A DNA stretch of 6,731 nt from an uncultured bacterium (GCA_946184715.1 CAMHGU010000124.1:1-6731); one strand, 5' to 3'. Positions 1 to 6,639 are shown, counted from the stretch's first letter. The notes: generated by a model from the sequence alone, not told the origin. Program-made: numbers and translations.

Positions 1-836
1 AGTTTCGCAGCTATGGGGAGTACATTCACGCGGCCGACTCCTGCTTTATGAAGGGCGACTACGCGGGAGCGTCGAGGCAGTTTGAGCTAGCCTTTGCCAC
101 GGGCGAAAAGCCCTACGGCTCCCACCTGTACAACGCGGCTTGTGCGGCAGCGCTGGCCGGCCATAGCGACCTCGCTTTTGCACGGCTACAGGCTCGGCTA
201 AACTCCGAACCCGATTGGTACGTCGATGAGCCGGAAGCCGACAACGACTTGGCCTCGCTCCATAGCGACCCGCGCTGGCGCGCCTATGCCGACACCGTGG
301 CCGCTCGCCGCCACCGCATTGAAGCGAATTACGACAAACCGCTGCGCGCTCGCCTGCAAGCGATAGCCCAAAGCGACCAAAGCATCCGCTATGAATTCCT
401 CAATGCTTACCGCGCTCCCGAGCGCGACCAAACGCTCATCGACTCGCTCACGCGCGAGATGCAACGTATCGACAGCATCAATCAGGCCGCGATATGCGAC
501 ATCTTGGATACGCAAGGCTTCGCGGGAAGCGACAAGGTTGGCAATTCCTGCACAGTGTTCTGGCTCGTAATCCAACACTCGCCCGTGGAGCTGCAGAAGA
601 AGTACTTCTCACTCTTTGAAGAGGTGTCGCTCCGAGGCGATATATCGCGAGAGAATGTAGCGATGATGGACGACAGGATTGCGATGCACGAGGGCCGCCC
701 ACAGAAGTACGGCTCCCAGATTGTTGACGGCGTGCTCTATCAGCTGCTCGACCCCGATAGTGTCGACCGATGGCGACAGGAGGTGGGGATGCAGCCGCTT
801 GCCGACTACTTGAGACAGATGGGCGCCACGCGCTGA
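1..836 (+). CDS. DUF6624-type protein with N-terminal TPR-like repeat, 5' end missing
   Basis: The reading frame is open from the left edge (first full codon at nucleotide 3), so the ATG at 48 is an internal Met and not the start. The residues before it (YGEYIHAADSCF) continue smoothly into a TPR-like helix pair, MKGDYAGASRQFELAF followed by LYNAACAAALAGHSDLAFARL. Numbering from the Met at 48, residues 67-80 (DLASLHSDPRWRAY) are the typical close of such a segment. The C-terminal half (about 105-258) matches what I know of the DUF6624 family: a G-F-A-G-S-D-K-V-G-N stretch near 157-166, VIQHSP at 174-179, DDRIAMHEGRPQKYGSQ at 208-224, and a final DP..VD.WR..VGM.PL..Y. The biochemical role of this family is unknown to me. 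No signal peptide can be judged because the N-terminus lies outside the window. It converges on the galactanase gene and is not part of that operon. Confidence 0.8.
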   Translation, partial: FRSYGEYIHAADSCFMKGDYAGASRQFELAFATGEKPYGSHLYNAACAAALAGHSDLAFARLQARLNSEPDWYVDEPEADNDLASLHSDPRWRAYADTVAARRHRIEANYDKPLRARLQAIAQSDQSIRYEFLNAYRAPERDQTLIDSLTREMQRIDSINQAAICDILDTQGFAGSDKVGNSCTVFWLVIQHSPVELQKKYFSLFEEVSLRGDISRENVAMMDDRIAMHEGRPQKYGSQIVDGVLYQLLDPDSVDRWRQEVGMQPLADYLRQMGATR

Positions 837-846
837 CACGATGCGA

Positions 847-886
847 AATCCTCACCTCCAAGCCGCTCAGCCTAAAGGTGAGGATT
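847..886. terminator. Perfect 11-bp inverted repeat between convergent genes, probable bidirectional terminator
   Basis: AATCCTCACCT at 847-857 is exactly complementary to AGGTGAGGATT at 876-886, enclosing an 18-nt loop. It starts 10 bp after the DUF6624-gene stop and ends 31 bp before the galactanase stop, the usual place for a shared terminator. Neither side has a clear T-tract (GCTCTATATTGTG follows on the plus strand), so the intrinsic-terminator call is inference from position and stem quality. Confidence 0.6.
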
Positions 887-917
887 GCTCTATATTGTGC
901 TTGAAAAGGCGGCGCGG

Positions 918-2420
918 TTATCGCTTGAGGGTCTTATGGCCGCGCTGCAGCACGATGCCACGATAATCATCGGTCACGGGCTGGCCCAACATATTGTAAC
1001 GCGGCCCGTCGGTGTTCTTGTCGTCAACCTTAATATCGGTCACGCCCGATTCATCGACAGCTTGCGACCATCGCATAGTGTTGAGGTCGATGGTGATGAC
1101 GTACACCCCGAGGGTGCTACCGTTGATCCAGAAGTTCCAGTGGTCTTCCTCCTTCGACACCACGTCGGCGCCTTCGGGGTCGCTGCCGTACCATATACCG
1201 TTCTCTTCATCGGCAATCTGGAAGTTGAGCCAAGCCTCTTCCACCGAGAGATAGCCGGAGAACACGCCCTCCTTGCCGGCTACGGGCGAAAGGTGCGCAA
1301 GCACCTTCTCGCGGTCTTTGTCGTAGATGGCCAACTTGGTGGGCACGGGAGCTGCCGTATAGTCGGCATCGGCGGCGAAGGCGTTGAGAGTGGCCAGCGG
1401 CTTGAAATCGCTGCTGAAAGCGCCCTTGCGATATGCGCCCCAATCTTGTTCGTAATAGTAAGGCGGTTTCCACTGGCCGTCAACTTCCGGCTCCCAATAG
1501 AACACACCGGCGCAAGCCTCCACGTCCTTCAGTTGCCAGAAGAGGTCGCGCATCACCAGGGCTGCCTTGTCAGGGTTGTGCTGTGGGAATCCCGTCTCGC
1601 ACACCATCACCGGCACCCCTTGCTGGGCGCTTACCTTCTTGATGACTTCGGCGGCGCGGATATTGGCGCCATCGTCGGTGAGGCTGCTCCAGGCGGTCTC
1701 CGACGGATAGTGCGACACGCCCATAATGTCGAACTTGCCTCCGGCGGCCTTAAACTCGCGGAAGAACCACTCGGCATTGACCACTCCGGCCACGTGCACG
1801 ATCACGCTCGCCTCAGGGAACACGCTCTTCACGGCCTGGTAACCGGCATTGCTGAGGGTCACATAGTTGGCGTAGCGAAGATTGCCGTATTTGTTCCAGT
1901 CGATGCGGCCGGCTTCCCACGACATACCGTTGTTGGTCTCGTTGCCCACCTGCACCCATTTAGGCTCGATGCCCTCGTCTTTCAGCGCTTGGAGCACATC
2001 GACGGTGTGGGCCGCGAGGGCTGCTTTGACCTCATCGAGCGAAAGGCCTTCCCAGTCGAGGGGCAGCGACTGAGTGCCGGGGTCGGCAAAGATGTCGCTA
2101 TAGTGGAAGTCAATCATAAGGTCGAAGCCTTGCGCCTTGGCGCGCTTGGCCTTGGCGAGCACGTCGGCCTTGTCGCACCACGCGCCGTAGCCCAGGCGCG
2201 TAGGATTTACCCACACGCGCAGCCTCACGGCATTCACTCCTAATTGTCCCATAAGCGGGAAGAGGTCGGTCGCTTGCCCGTCGGCATTTTTGAACGTCAG
2301 GCCCTCGGCCTCCATTTCGGTGCACCAGCTGATGTCGGCACCTCGCGTAGCTATCGGGTTGGCGGCTTGTGCGGTTACAACCCCTGTAGCTATCAGTAAC
2401 GCAGCTATCAGTTTTCTCAT
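918..2420 (-). CDS. Secreted GH53 arabinogalactan endo-beta-1,4-galactanase with SusE/SusF-like C-terminal domain
   Basis: This 500-residue enzyme should cut beta-1,4-galactan, the side chain of pectic arabinogalactan type I, outside the cytoplasm. Residues 1-19 are a signal peptide (MRKLIAALLIATGVVTAQA). The GH53 domain spans about 22-350 and shows the family blocks: RLRVWVNP at 66-73, DFHYSDIFADPG at 104-115, the general acid/base Glu161 in QVGNETNNGM, GVSHYP at 234-239, the nucleophile Glu275 in VCETGFP, and FYWEP at 307-311. GH53 enzymes are often 330-400 residues. The extra 150 here include a segment at about 357-452 (ending in NFWI...GVYVITIDLNTMRWS) that resembles the carbohydrate-binding beta-sandwich repeats of SusE/SusF, then a tail with YNMLGQPV at 475-482 and YRGIVLQRGHKTLK, reminiscent of type IX secretion C-terminal signals. 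Both catalytic residues are present. It is the last gene of the operon, with no SusC/SusD pair in the window. Confidence 0.95.
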   Translation of the reverse strand: MRKLIAALLIATGVVTAQAANPIATRGADISWCTEMEAEGLTFKNADGQATDLFPLMGQLGVNAVRLRVWVNPTRLGYGAWCDKADVLAKAKRAKAQGFDLMIDFHYSDIFADPGTQSLPLDWEGLSLDEVKAALAAHTVDVLQALKDEGIEPKWVQVGNETNNGMSWEAGRIDWNKYGNLRYANYVTLSNAGYQAVKSVFPEASVIVHVAGVVNAEWFFREFKAAGGKFDIMGVSHYPSETAWSSLTDDGANIRAAEVIKKVSAQQGVPVMVCETGFPQHNPDKAALVMRDLFWQLKDVEACAGVFYWEPEVDGQWKPPYYYEQDWGAYRKGAFSSDFKPLATLNAFAADADYTAAPVPTKLAIYDKDREKVLAHLSPVAGKEGVFSGYLSVEEAWLNFQIADEENGIWYGSDPEGADVVSKEEDHWNFWINGSTLGVYVITIDLNTMRWSQAVDESGVTDIKVDDKNTDGPRYNMLGQPVTDDYRGIVLQRGHKTLKR

Positions 2421-2472
2421 TTGCTTTTGCTATTAATTTATTGCTTTAAGTTTAGTTGGTTATATCTTTGAT
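2421..2472 (-). other. 52-bp spacer upstream of the galactanase gene, no clear promoter
   Basis: This AT-rich gap separates the unknown membrane-protein gene from the galactanase gene. On the minus strand I find no TTTG plus TAnnTTTG pair at proper spacing, so the galactanase is probably read through from upstream. The heptamer TTGCTTT (plus strand) occurs at 2421-2427 and again at 2441-2447, exactly 20 bp apart. This is short enough in AT-rich DNA to be chance. The bases before the galactanase ATG are A-rich (GCAAAAGCAA) without a Shine-Dalgarno sequence, as is usual in Bacteroidetes. Confidence 0.4.
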
Positions 2473-3432
2473 TTACTGGATTCTCAAGTAGTAGCAAAGC
2501 ATCTCGGCATTGCCGATTCGGCTCAGGTCGATTACGGCCTTGTCGCCGGTGTGCTTGAGGCCGAGCATCGACGAGGTGTAGTTGGCATGCTTGATTACGA
2601 TCTGGCCGTCGTCGAGCTTGATGCTCTTAATCTGGTCGTGGGGGAATACGGTGCTATCCACGATGATGGCATCGTTGGTGAGAGCCACGCGCGGCACGAG
2701 CACATAGCCGTCGCCGACGGTGGAGCGGCGCACCTCGGAGAAGATGCGCTGCGACGGGTTGGTAGCCTCGATGCGGTCGTGACGATAGCGGCTCCACACC
2801 TCCTCCACGGCGCGATAGAAGTAGTACTCGATATGCGATTCCTGTCCTTGCTTCTTCACGTACTTGCCGCTCTTCTTGTGTACCAGCTCCACGTTGCCTT
2901 GCACGTCGGGCAGGCCGTAGAATTCGTAGGTGAAATTGGTGTGGTCATAATGACGTTCCGACACTCGGCCATCGCCATCGCGCTCACGCACATAGATATC
3001 CTCCTCGCGGTGGGTCACCTCCGCGATTTGCGAAAAATAGATGGTGCGGCGCGGGCTGACGTTGTCGCGCGTGTCTTTGAACGCCGCCGAGCCGAAGCCG
3101 GCCTCGCCGAGGAAGTAATCGACGCCTTCAAAGGTGTTGACATTGTGCCAGCTGATAAACACCGCGATAGCACCGGCCACCAGTGCCAGCCACGGGAGCC
3201 ACGAGGCGTAGCCTTGCCAGATAAAGGCGGCGATGACCACCACGGCGCTCAGCCCGGCATAGATGGCAAGGCGAGCGGTCTTCTGCTCCTTGGTGTAAGG
3301 CGCGGCACGGTAGTCGCTCGATGAGATATACACTATCTTCCCTATATCGTCGGGGCAATAGCGGAAAGGAGCCTGTCCACCGGCGGTGAGCATATCAAGC
3401 TCCGGGCCATTAATGATTTTCGGTTTTGCCAT
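2473..3432 (-). CDS. Two-transmembrane protein of unknown function
   Basis: I do not recognise a named family with confidence. The 319-residue product has a soluble N-terminal stretch of about 52 residues (with YCPDDIGKIVYI at 25-36), then two adjacent hydrophobic segments at about 54-72 and 77-94 joined by a very short turn. A large soluble region follows, about 95-319, with alternating charged and beta-prone residues (FSQIAEVTHREEDIYVRE, VELVHKKSGKYV, ALTNDAIIVDSTVFPHDQIKSIKL). The phrase 'DAIIVD...FPHDQIKSIKLDDGQIVI' near 254-280 has the look of PH-like or bPH domains that follow a membrane hairpin, but this is only a resemblance. No signal peptide is seen, so both ends probably lie on the same side of the inner membrane. 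The start is the ATG 11 bp after the peptidase stop; no better in-frame start is evident. Position suggests co-expression with the peptidase and galactanase. Confidence 0.85.
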   Translation of the reverse strand: MAKPKIINGPELDMLTAGGQAPFRYCPDDIGKIVYISSSDYRAAPYTKEQKTARLAIYAGLSAVVVIAAFIWQGYASWLPWLALVAGAIAVFISWHNVNTFEGVDYFLGEAGFGSAAFKDTRDNVSPRRTIYFSQIAEVTHREEDIYVRERDGDGRVSERHYDHTNFTYEFYGLPDVQGNVELVHKKSGKYVKKQGQESHIEYYFYRAVEEVWSRYRHDRIEATNPSQRIFSEVRRSTVGDGYVLVPRVALTNDAIIVDSTVFPHDQIKSIKLDDGQIVIKHANYTSSMLGLKHTGDKAVIDLSRIGNAEMLCYYLRIQ

Positions 3433-3443
3433 AGTACTGAATA

Positions 3444-5558
3444 TTAATGATTTATGAATAGTTTCTTGCTGCGGTTTACACCTTTATATTTAATAATGTA
3501 GATGCCTGAGGGGAGGTTGAGGCTGTCGATAAGGCCGGCGCGGGCGGCGGTGGCTACTCGGCGGCCGGTGATGTCGTAGATTTCGGCCTCGCCGTCCTCG
3601 GCAGGCTCGGCCACGGCATTGACGTGGGTGGACAATCCCAAGATGTGGCGCAAGCCACGGTAGGCGTTGAACTTGCCGGCGCCGAAGCGGTCGGGGGCGG
3701 CATCGGTGTAACTGTCGTGGTCGGCGGTGGCGTAGATGACGTCGATAATGTCGGCCGGGGTGAGCGTCGGGTCGGCTTCGAGCCAGGTGGCGATGGCGCC
3801 GGCCACCACGGGCGACGACATCGAGGTGCCCCACATCGCCGAGTAGCGAATGATGGAGCCATCGGGCTGCTCGTCAAATACGGCGGTGTCGCGCCCCGTG
3901 GCGGCGTAGCCTGTAGCCGTCTGATTGATAGCCGACACCACCACGGCGCCCGGCGCGGCCACATCGGGCAAGGTGCGCCCGCAGTAGCCGTAGCTGGAGA
4001 ACGAGGTGATGTCGTCGAGCGGATAGTAGGTGTAGGTGGTTTCGCCGTTGCGCGCCGACTGGAACTTCTGGCGCGACGAATAGGCGCCCACGCTGATGAT
4101 GTCGGGAGCTGTGGCGAGGTTGCTGATGGTCTGCTCGGTGTCGGGGGCGGTGAAGCCGGCTACGTTAAGGTTGCGGAAGCTGACACCGAGCGACGGCTCG
4201 GTCCAGCCGTTGACCGTCACGGCTCCGGCTATGGGTTTCACGACAACGGCCACGGTGTAGGCCGATTGCTTCGCCTTTATCTGTTCAAACTCGATACCTA
4301 CGTTGTATCGGTCGTTGTCGGCCTTCTCTCCTGATAGACGTATCACACCGCCTGTGAGGTAGTTAAATAGCTCCGGATAATCTTCTGCTTTAAGCTCTAT
4401 GTCGCTGCCGTCGGCCTCGGGCACAAAGGGCGGAGTGAGGCATAGCGTGCCCGAAGTGTCGCGCACGAGGAGCTGCACACTGAACGGCGTGGCGTCGTCG
4501 CTCCAGAAATCGACATAGGCGAAATTCTTGACCGAGAACGGCGTGCCTCCCGAGAGGGCCACAGCAAGGCTGTCGCCCTCAGCGGCAATCTCTTTGGCCA
4601 CGTGAATGAGTGATGCGCCTTCGTTGCCGGCCGAGACGCAGATGATGCGGCCGGGGCCGCAGAGGCTATTGAGGAAGCGGGTCATCAGCGACGTGCCGTC
4701 GTGGGGCCCGGTGTTCTCGCCGAGGCTGAGGTTGACCACCGCGGGGCAGCCGCGCTCGTCGGCCGTAGCCATCACCAGCGCCACGCCCGCGGCGATATAG
4801 GCGTCTTGGAGTTCGTCGCCACCGCAAGCCACGATGCTCGCCTCGGGCGCCATTCCGTAGTAGGGATAGCCTATGTCGCGCCCCACGGCCGTATTCACGG
4901 TGTGGGTGCCGTGGGTCTCGGTGTCGGCATCGGAGGTCAGTTCGCCGATGCGCTCCGAGGGGAATACCGTGCCGGGGAGCTCGCCATCGGCCTGTATGGT
5001 TTGGTTCTCATCGATTATCATACCGCGGCGATGCTCGCCGGTGTCGTTGCCGGGCAGATAGGCCAGCAACATTCGGGTGGCTCCGCTCTCATCGGTGAAA
5101 GCCCTGTGGCCAAACTGGATACCCACATCGAAGGTGCCGTAGATTACTCCGGCGCCGGCATAGGGTTGCGGCAGGTTCACGCCTTGATGGATAAGGTCGA
5201 TGCCCACCTGGCGGCGCGCCGTGTCATTGTGCAGATGATAGCGTCGGCCGCCGTCGATGCGCTTCACTCCGTCAATAGAGGCGATGCGATGAAGCCGGCT
5301 CGCGCTCACGCGCGCGGCCACAATCTTTCCGCTTTGCGCCAGCACCTCCACGCCACTGCGCTCAAGCTCGGCCCGGGCGGCAGCGCCGGCCACCTCTATC
5401 ATCACATAGGCCGGGCGCTCGGCGGTATGTCCTTTAAGCACCTCGGAGGAATGGCGCAGCGCCATCAGCCGTGCCGACGACGACAGCACCCCGCCCCACG
5501 CCACCGAAAGCGTGGCCAGAACCACCGGTATCAATATGGCACCTCGGCGACAGCTCAT
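3444..5558 (-). CDS. Exported subtilisin-family (S8) serine peptidase with type IX secretion-type sorting tail
   Basis: This 704-residue peptidase has the complete subtilase triad: Asp144 in TFDVGIQFGH, His216 in ETHGTHT and Ser579 in GTSMSSPVVAG, with the oxyanion Asn312 in SAGNEG. Residues 1-28 look like a signal peptide (hydrophobic ILIPVVLATLSVAWGGVL). Residues 48-103 (VMIEVAGAAARAELERSGVEV and onward) look like an inhibitor-type propeptide. Between the oxyanion Asn and the catalytic Ser lies a long insertion, about 315-480, rich in beta strands (AYVDFWSDDATPFSVQLLVRD). This recalls the jelly-roll insert of CspA-like subtilases, which is a tentative comparison. The C-terminus (about 655-704) is a type A sorting-domain-like module: EIYDITGRRV, then LPSGIYIIKYKG and a basic KKLFINH end. 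The enzyme is therefore probably surface-attached or released. Its ATG overlaps the upstream lipoprotein stop by 4 bp (ATGA), favouring translational coupling and fixing the start. Confidence 0.93.
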   Translation of the reverse strand: MSCRRGAILIPVVLATLSVAWGGVLSSSARLMALRHSSEVLKGHTAERPAYVMIEVAGAAARAELERSGVEVLAQSGKIVAARVSASRLHRIASIDGVKRIDGGRRYHLHNDTARRQVGIDLIHQGVNLPQPYAGAGVIYGTFDVGIQFGHRAFTDESGATRMLLAYLPGNDTGEHRRGMIIDENQTIQADGELPGTVFPSERIGELTSDADTETHGTHTVNTAVGRDIGYPYYGMAPEASIVACGGDELQDAYIAAGVALVMATADERGCPAVVNLSLGENTGPHDGTSLMTRFLNSLCGPGRIICVSAGNEGASLIHVAKEIAAEGDSLAVALSGGTPFSVKNFAYVDFWSDDATPFSVQLLVRDTSGTLCLTPPFVPEADGSDIELKAEDYPELFNYLTGGVIRLSGEKADNDRYNVGIEFEQIKAKQSAYTVAVVVKPIAGAVTVNGWTEPSLGVSFRNLNVAGFTAPDTEQTISNLATAPDIISVGAYSSRQKFQSARNGETTYTYYPLDDITSFSSYGYCGRTLPDVAAPGAVVVSAINQTATGYAATGRDTAVFDEQPDGSIIRYSAMWGTSMSSPVVAGAIATWLEADPTLTPADIIDVIYATADHDSYTDAAPDRFGAGKFNAYRGLRHILGLSTHVNAVAEPAEDGEAEIYDITGRRVATAARAGLIDSLNLPSGIYIIKYKGVNRSKKLFINH

Positions 5559-6520
5559 TTCTGCTTACTCTTTTGATAGTCGCGATAGGTCACAGCCGGC
5601 ACTATGCTGTTCCAGAGCATCAGCTTCTGCCCCGTGTTGTTGTTAAGCAAGAACTTGAAGTATTTGTCGGCTTGCGTACCCACGGTAGCCGTGGTGGTGA
5701 TATAAAGAGGTGTAGCGATGGGATAGGCGTCGCCAAGCACATAGGCCAGGTACGGCTCATAGGCATCGGGCTTGTCGGCCCCGTCGCGGCGTAGCTTTAT
5801 CACCTTCACTCCGGGCAGGAAATCGGCCGAGGCCGGCTCGGTGGGGTTGATGAGAATCTTGGCGAGTTCGGCGGCGGGCATCTCGGCATAGCGCTTCACC
5901 TGCGCTATGGTGTTGACCGGCACTATACCCACGGCCGCGGGCGTCGCGGCCACATATTCGGTTACGGCTCGGCTGTCGGGCAGCAGCTTCACCTTCCCTT
6001 CGGGAATCGCAGCTACCGTGTCGCTCACGAACTTTAGCAGCGACATCGACAGCGAATCGGCCACCACCTCCACGTCGCCGAGCTTCGACGGCTGGAGGTC
6101 GGCCCACTTCGCGGCTTTGCCGCTGAGAAGGTCGGCAAGTTCGCTTGTGAAGAGCGTCTCGCAGTCGTTGCCGCCATTGATGACGAAGGCCGGAGCAGTG
6201 ATGCCGAGCAGCTCGGTACGCACAGCCCAACCTTTCTCCTTGAGGCGCGCGGTCTCGGCCTCGGTGAGCGGGCGGGCGGTAATCGCCACGTTGGCAGCTC
6301 CGCTCAGGAGCGAATCCACGGCGCCCTCGCCTGCCGAGAGGCCACACTTCACGTCAACCTCCGGATACATTGCCGAGTACACCTCAGCGGCGCGCGGAGC
6401 CACCGAGGCCACGATGCCATCGGCCTGTACCCTCACATTGTCGGTCTCTTCAGAGCCTTGCGGCTGACATGCGGCGAGTGCCAAGCACACTGCCGCCATC
6501 ACGATATTTACCTTTTTCAT
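5555..6520 (-). CDS. PstS-like substrate-binding lipoprotein
   Basis: The product (321 residues) starts MKKVNIVMAAVCLALAACQP, a lipoprotein signal peptide with lipobox LAAC and lipidated Cys18. I chose the ATG at 6520 over an in-frame one at 6577 because the longer form would begin upstream of the expected transcript start and would bury the signal peptide. The rest follows the PstS/phosphate-binding periplasmic fold: a first beta-alpha unit at 30-52, GLSAGEGAVDSLLSGAANVAITARPL at 60-84, LFTSELADLLSGKAAKWADL at 123-142, GIVPVNT at 198-204, and YPIATPLYITT at 266-276. Family members bind phosphate or related oxyanions. Here the usual GSST-type anion loop reads ADGIVASVAP (33-42), so the ligand is uncertain. 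No pstC, pstA or pstB is present in the window. It is the first gene of the operon and has a promoter directly upstream. Bacteroidetes carry many such stand-alone proteins, some near TonB/ExbBD genes. Confidence 0.88.
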   Translation of the reverse strand: MKKVNIVMAAVCLALAACQPQGSEETDNVRVQADGIVASVAPRAAEVYSAMYPEVDVKCGLSAGEGAVDSLLSGAANVAITARPLTEAETARLKEKGWAVRTELLGITAPAFVINGGNDCETLFTSELADLLSGKAAKWADLQPSKLGDVEVVADSLSMSLLKFVSDTVAAIPEGKVKLLPDSRAVTEYVAATPAAVGIVPVNTIAQVKRYAEMPAAELAKILINPTEPASADFLPGVKVIKLRRDGADKPDAYEPYLAYVLGDAYPIATPLYITTTATVGTQADKYFKFLLNNNTGQKLMLWNSIVPAVTYRDYQKSKQK

Positions 6521-6554
6521 AATAGCCTTTTCGTTAAGTATCATTTTCAAGCCA

Positions 6555-6585
6555 TAAAGATAGGACAAAACCCGCAATTTTCAAA
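6555..6585 (-). promoter_or_regulatory. Bacteroidetes-type promoter for the four-gene operon
   Basis: On the minus strand, TTTG (plus positions 6582-6585) is followed by 19 nt and then TATCTTTA (6555-6562). This fits the Bacteroides sigma-ABfr consensus TTTG, 19-21 nt, TAnnTTTG, with one mismatch in the last base. Transcription should begin near 6549, giving a leader of roughly 30 nt before the ATG at 6520. A purine-rich AAAAGG (6526-6531) sits 5 nt before that ATG. Confidence 0.72.
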
Positions 6586-6587
6586 AT

Positions 6588-6639
6588 CCCCACCCTTTTA
6601 CACCCCCAAAGCACAAGAGCGGCCCCCGTTTTTATCCCC
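6588..6639 (-). other. Cluster of five G-tracts upstream of the operon promoter
   Basis: The plus strand has C-runs at 6588-6591, 6593-6595, 6603-6607, 6623-6627 and 6636-6639, so the minus strand carries five G-runs of 3 to 5. Intervening lengths are 1, 7, 15 and 8 nt. Only three consecutive runs satisfy the common G-quadruplex loop limit of 7 nt, so quadruplex formation would need one long loop. The block abuts the -33 box and would also lie in the 3' untranslated part of any minus-strand gene entering from the right. Confidence 0.35.

Noticed and set aside
885..2243. Long plus-strand open frame of 452 codons opposite the galactanase gene
   Set aside because: It lies in exact antisense codon register with GH53, whose GC-rich codon use avoids TTA, CTA and TCA, so reverse stops are absent. 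The translation has low-complexity, His/Val-rich content and no recognisable domain, while the minus strand is an unmistakable enzyme.
2421..2447. Two TTGCTTT copies 20 bp apart as a possible operator
   Set aside because: Seven bases in an AT-rich spacer, not palindromic and not beside a recognisable promoter; too weak to call a binding site.
2463..2470. Plus-strand TATCTTTG, a perfect match to the TAnnTTTG promoter box
   Set aside because: No TTTG lies 19-21 nt upstream on the plus strand, and no plus-strand gene follows; it falls in an AT-rich spacer where chance matches are common.
4701..5576. Plus-strand open frame of 291 codons opposite the subtilase, and similar ones at 2551-3324 and 3624-4334
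   Set aside because: All are in antisense codon register with the minus-strand genes and are explained by the same codon bias. The minus-strand products carry complete motifs.
5555..6520. Complete Pst phosphate transport locus
   Set aside because: Only a PstS-like binding protein is present; no permease, ATPase or phoU gene is found in the window and its ligand loop is atypical.
6521..6577. 19-residue N-terminal extension of the PstS-like protein from an upstream ATG at 6577
   Set aside because: It would begin upstream of the predicted transcript start and put a signal peptide with a clear lipobox in the middle of the protein.
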